A stretch of DNA of 64,000 bases from Hydrogeniiclostridium mannosilyticum (GTDB lineage Bacteria; Bacillota; Clostridia; Oscillospirales; Acutalibacteraceae). The translations under genes and the position numbers were made by a program. The number at the start of each line of letters is the position of its first letter. Within the stretch, counting starts at the first letter, position 1. The notes below the pieces were generated by a model that had not been told where the DNA came from, ran no database searches, and was given only the letters and a program-made list of their open reading frames with translations. This document shows positions 61,378-64,000 of this stretch, piece after piece. Location of the stretch: NCBI RefSeq assembly GCF_003268275.1, contig NZ_QLYR01000002.1, positions 248,001 through 312,000 on the forward strand. Reading direction: 5' to 3'.

Positions 61378-62154
61378 TTAGGAGCCTGTAGACCTATAAT
61401 GCCGCACACCGATGCGCCAGACCAACAGCGCGGGCGCTAGGAACAGCAGCCCTGCCAGCGGGGCGAGCATGTAAAGCGGGCTGTTTTCCCGCCCAAGCAA
61501 GAAGAGCAGGGGGTAGTACTGCACGCAGGCGAGGGGAATGACATAGGTGTACAGGCGCAGGAGCTTTTTTCCGTAGACGGCCATCGGATAGGAGCCAAAC
61601 TCCTTGCTGCCGTCGGTAAAGATGTTCATAAATTCAAGGCCCTCAAGCGTAAAAAAGCAAATTCCGGCATAGATGATGAACAAGCCGCTGAATAGGCCCA
61701 CACCGCCGAGAATCATCAGCACTAGGGTGAAGATCCGGGCGGCGTTCCACTCGACGCCGCTGGCGGGCAGCGCGTAAATCAGCACGGCAACAGCCTGTAG
61801 AAGCCGCCCGATGCGGGTAAACTCGATTTTTGTGGCGATCACCTGGAAAATCTCATTGCGCGGGCGGACCAGAATGCGGTCAAACTCCCCGTTGCCGATA
61901 ATGCCCGCAAAGGTGTCGAAGCCGCGGAAAAAGCATTCGCTGAGCGCAAAGGCGGTCAATACCACGGCATAGCACAGCAGCACCTGCTCAAACCGGAACC
62001 CCTCCACCGCGTGAAAGCGCTGGAAGAGAAAATAAATAGCCAGAAAGGCAGAGAAGGAGACGATGAACTGCCCGGCCGCGGTGAGGAAGAAAGAGGCCTT
62101 GTACTGCATGGCGGCACGAAGGTGCATGGAAAAATACTTTAAATAAAGACGCAT
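61378..62154 (-). CDS. ABC-2 exporter permease (COG3694-like)
   Basis: This 258-residue permease has six membrane segments. Typical stretches are RGFDTFAGIIGNGEFDRILVRPRNEIFQVIATKIEF split by a loop, and VYGKKLLRLYTYVIPLACVQYYP (about 190-215), matching one of the two permeases of the COG4586/COG4587/COG3694 exporter type. It follows the other permease by 4 bp on the same strand and is the last gene of the operon. The substrate is unknown. Confidence 0.85.
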   Translation of the reverse strand: MRLYLKYFSMHLRAAMQYKASFFLTAAGQFIVSFSAFLAIYFLFQRFHAVEGFRFEQVLLCYAVVLTAFALSECFFRGFDTFAGIIGNGEFDRILVRPRNEIFQVIATKIEFTRIGRLLQAVAVLIYALPASGVEWNAARIFTLVLMILGGVGLFSGLFIIYAGICFFTLEGLEFMNIFTDGSKEFGSYPMAVYGKKLLRLYTYVIPLACVQYYPLLFLLGRENSPLYMLAPLAGLLFLAPALLVWRIGVRHYRSTGS

Positions 62155-62158
62155 GGCT

Positions 62159-62977
62159 TTAACCTCCTTGTACGACGACCCTGCGCAGCGCCCTGCGCAT
62201 CAGGAATACACCGAGCATGTTCAGCACGGCGATCCAGCCGATCTGCAGCAGGATTCCCCAAACCGCATCTGTGCCGGAAATATAGCCGCTGTAAATAAAA
62301 AAGGGGGTGTTCTGAATAGACGCGAAGGGCAGCAGGTTTATCAGCGGCTGGATTACTGCCGGGAAAAAAGGGATCGGGATTAGGCCGCCGGAGAGAAAGT
62401 CCCCGATGGCTATGTAAAAAATTCGCAGCCCAGCGGGAGAAACGGTAAAAAAGGTCAAAACGCAAACCAGCATGCACAAAGAAACCGCCACCAGCAGGCC
62501 CGAGATAAGCGAGAGCAGAAATAGGAGGAGGGCGCCCGGCCCAGCTGGAAGGGAAAGCCCGTAAGGGGCGGGAAGCAGCGCGGAGACAAGCAGAATGGGC
62601 AGGCAGCGCAGCAGCGCCCGGCTGACGCGCGCGGCGGCATTGCGGGTAAACCACATGCCGTACAGGCTGGCAGGCCGGCAAAGCTCATAGCCGATGCCGC
62701 CGTTTGAGATGGAGTCCAGCAGCTCGTTTTCAAAAAAGTAGGTGGCCAGCATGCTAAGGAAGGCCTCGCTCAGCCAGATATAGCTTGAAAGCTGGCTGAA
62801 CTCCATGGGAAAGGCAGAGGCGCCGGCACGGTAGAAGGCGCGGAACAGCAGAATTTCCAGCGCGCCCCAGCAGAACTGCGTCAGGATACCCGCCCAAGCG
62901 GCGGCGCGGTATTGCAGTCCGGCTGCAAAGCGGATGCGGAAGAAGGACAGATATGCCCGGAGCTCAATCTTTTTCAT
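62159..62977 (-). CDS. ABC-2 exporter permease (COG4587-like)
   Basis: This 272-residue permease has six membrane segments. A family-like stretch is FFENELLDSISNGGIGYELCRPASLYGMWFTRN (about 75-110), which parallels GNGEFDRILVRP in its partner. Near the end is FIYSGYISGTDAVWGILLQIGW. Start ATG overlaps the ATPase stop by 4 bp. It pairs with the following permease to form a heterodimeric exporter channel. Confidence 0.85.
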   Translation of the reverse strand: MKKIELRAYLSFFRIRFAAGLQYRAAAWAGILTQFCWGALEILLFRAFYRAGASAFPMEFSQLSSYIWLSEAFLSMLATYFFENELLDSISNGGIGYELCRPASLYGMWFTRNAAARVSRALLRCLPILLVSALLPAPYGLSLPAGPGALLLFLLSLISGLLVAVSLCMLVCVLTFFTVSPAGLRIFYIAIGDFLSGGLIPIPFFPAVIQPLINLLPFASIQNTPFFIYSGYISGTDAVWGILLQIGWIAVLNMLGVFLMRRALRRVVVQGG

Positions 62978-63957
62978 ATCCGGTACTCCCTGTAGAGCGA
63001 AACCATCATTTCCTCCAGACTCTCATCCGCCACGGCAAGGTCCTTAATGGGAACGAGGGCGGAAAGCCGGGTGATAATCTCCGAGACGTTGGGGCCGCCG
63101 GCCTCAATCCGCAGCGTGGCCCGGCCCGGAAGGTCGGAGGCGACGGACACGCCGGAAAGGCCGGTTAACACGGGAAGTGCCTCGCCGCTGTAGGAGACCG
63201 TCAGTGTTTTTTCGCCGGCATACCGGCGGCGGAGCTCCTCAAGGCTGCCGTCTAGCAGTATATGTCCCTTGCCAATCAGCAGAATGCGCTGGGTGAGCGC
63301 CTCAATATCCTGCATGTCGTGCGTGGTGAGGATGACCGTGGTGCCGTGTTCCCGGTTGAGACGGCGGATAAATTCCCGCACAGCGATCTTGGACACGGCA
63401 TCGAGCCCGATGGTCGGCTCATCTAAAAAGAGGGTTTTAGGGCTGTGCAGCAGGGAAGCAGCGATTTCACAGCGCATGCGCTGCCCCAGAGAGAGCTGGC
63501 GCACGGGCGTTTGCAAAATAGATTGCAGGCTGAGCAGTTCTGTGAGCTCGGCAACGTTTTTGCGGTAGAGCGCTTCCGGAACACGGTAGATGTCGCGCAG
63601 TAGTTCAAAGGAATCCTCAACCGGAACATCCCACCAAAGCTGGCTGCGCTGGCCAAAAACAACGCCGATTTCCCGTACATGCGCGGTGCGCTCCCGCCAG
63701 GGGACGCGGCCGTTAACCAGGCAGGTTCCGCTGTCCGGGGTAAGGATGCCGCTCATAACCTTGACGGTGCTGCTCTTTCCGGCGCCATTGGGGCCAATAT
63801 AGCCAACCATCTCACCGTCTTTAATGGAAAAGGAAACGTCGTCCAGCGCACGGACGGTCTCGGTGTCCCGCCGGAACAGCGCCTTTGCCGCCGCGCCGAA
63901 GCCGGCCTTTCTCCGCGAAACGCGGAAGCTTTTGCAGATGTGCTCCAACTGAATCAT
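62974..63957 (-). CDS. ABC exporter ATP-binding protein (COG4586-like)
   Basis: This 327-residue ATPase is taken from ATG 63957 (MIQLEHICKSF), with AGGAGGGATTCAAA upstream. It has Walker A GPNGAGKSSTVK, the Q-loop VVFGQRSQLWWD, a variant signature LSLGQRMRCEIAASL, Walker B TLFLDEPTIGLDA and the switch His in TTHDMQDIEAL. The FGQRSQLWWDVP stretch is diagnostic of the COG4586 subfamily. About 90 C-terminal residues form an extra domain. A -10-like TACAAT lies about 20 bp upstream near the window end. Confidence 0.92.
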   Translation of the reverse strand: MIQLEHICKSFRVSRRKAGFGAAAKALFRRDTETVRALDDVSFSIKDGEMVGYIGPNGAGKSSTVKVMSGILTPDSGTCLVNGRVPWRERTAHVREIGVVFGQRSQLWWDVPVEDSFELLRDIYRVPEALYRKNVAELTELLSLQSILQTPVRQLSLGQRMRCEIAASLLHSPKTLFLDEPTIGLDAVSKIAVREFIRRLNREHGTTVILTTHDMQDIEALTQRILLIGKGHILLDGSLEELRRRYAGEKTLTVSYSGEALPVLTGLSGVSVASDLPGRATLRIEAGGPNVSEIITRLSALVPIKDLAVADESLEEMMVSLYREYRI

Positions 63958-64000
63958 TTTGAATCCCTCCTGCAATTAATATTGTAAAAATATTTATTCC

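Overview
The window looks like the chromosome of a spore-forming, anaerobic, gut-type clostridium, probably an Oscillospirales/Ruminococcaceae-like Firmicute. Evidence seen here: cotJABC, a full-length spoIIE, a BclA-like collagen-repeat protein, a T-box ahead of trpS, a clostridial-type fused PurL, a clostridial ZnuABC, and a moderately high-GC backbone interrupted by AT-rich imports. The genus cannot be fixed from the sequence alone.

Region 1 (1-10633) is the right-hand end of an AT-rich integrative element. It carries a VanRS-like two-component system, a lipoprotein and an ABC exporter whose double-length permease is cut by one in-frame TGA. These are followed by the element's own end module: a sigma-70-like factor, a frameshifted HTH gene, a structured non-coding stretch, a 49-residue SHOCT-like protein and a large serine recombinase. 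Region 2 (10.7-16.2 kb) holds a FabT-like MarR regulator with a palindromic operator, a frameshifted degV/fakB, cotJABC, a flippase-like membrane protein and an SGNH hydrolase. Region 3 (16.5-27.4 kb) holds a response regulator, histidine kinase and HtrA operon, a MATE pump, the collagen-like spore protein and a zinc uptake operon behind a Zur-like box.

Region 4 (27.5-43.7 kb) has a MerR-controlled ABC exporter with the typical 19-bp promoter spacer, spoIIE, an aminotransferase, T-box-trpS, a URO-D family protein, alr, purL and a lone AT-rich glycosyltransferase with a perfect consensus promoter. Region 5 (43.7-53 kb) is mostly minus-strand catabolism. One unit is a tandem ADP-ribosylglycohydrolase-like protein, a second URO-D protein and a MazG-like protein. 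The next is a LacI-operator-type promoter driving a cupin isomerase-like protein, an UlaE-like 3-epimerase and an FGGY kinase. This second unit reads as an undescribed route for a rare L-pentose or its glycoside.

Region 6 (53-59.7 kb) has a zinc-ribbon PTPS/QueD protein, a Fur-family regulator and a divergent MerR/flavin reductase pair. A small mobile remnant follows: divergent XRE regulators, a type I toxin-antitoxin locus missed by ordinary ORF calling, and a serine recombinase whose 3' end runs antisense through the terminator and 3' end of the initiator tRNA gene. Region 7 (59.7-64 kb) has a DUF378 protein, glutamate racemase and a COG4586/4587/3694-type ABC exporter.

Four genes carry single-site lesions: the ABC permease, the HTH gene, degV and possibly the MazG-like gene. 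Each could be real decay or a sequencing error, so each should be checked against reads.
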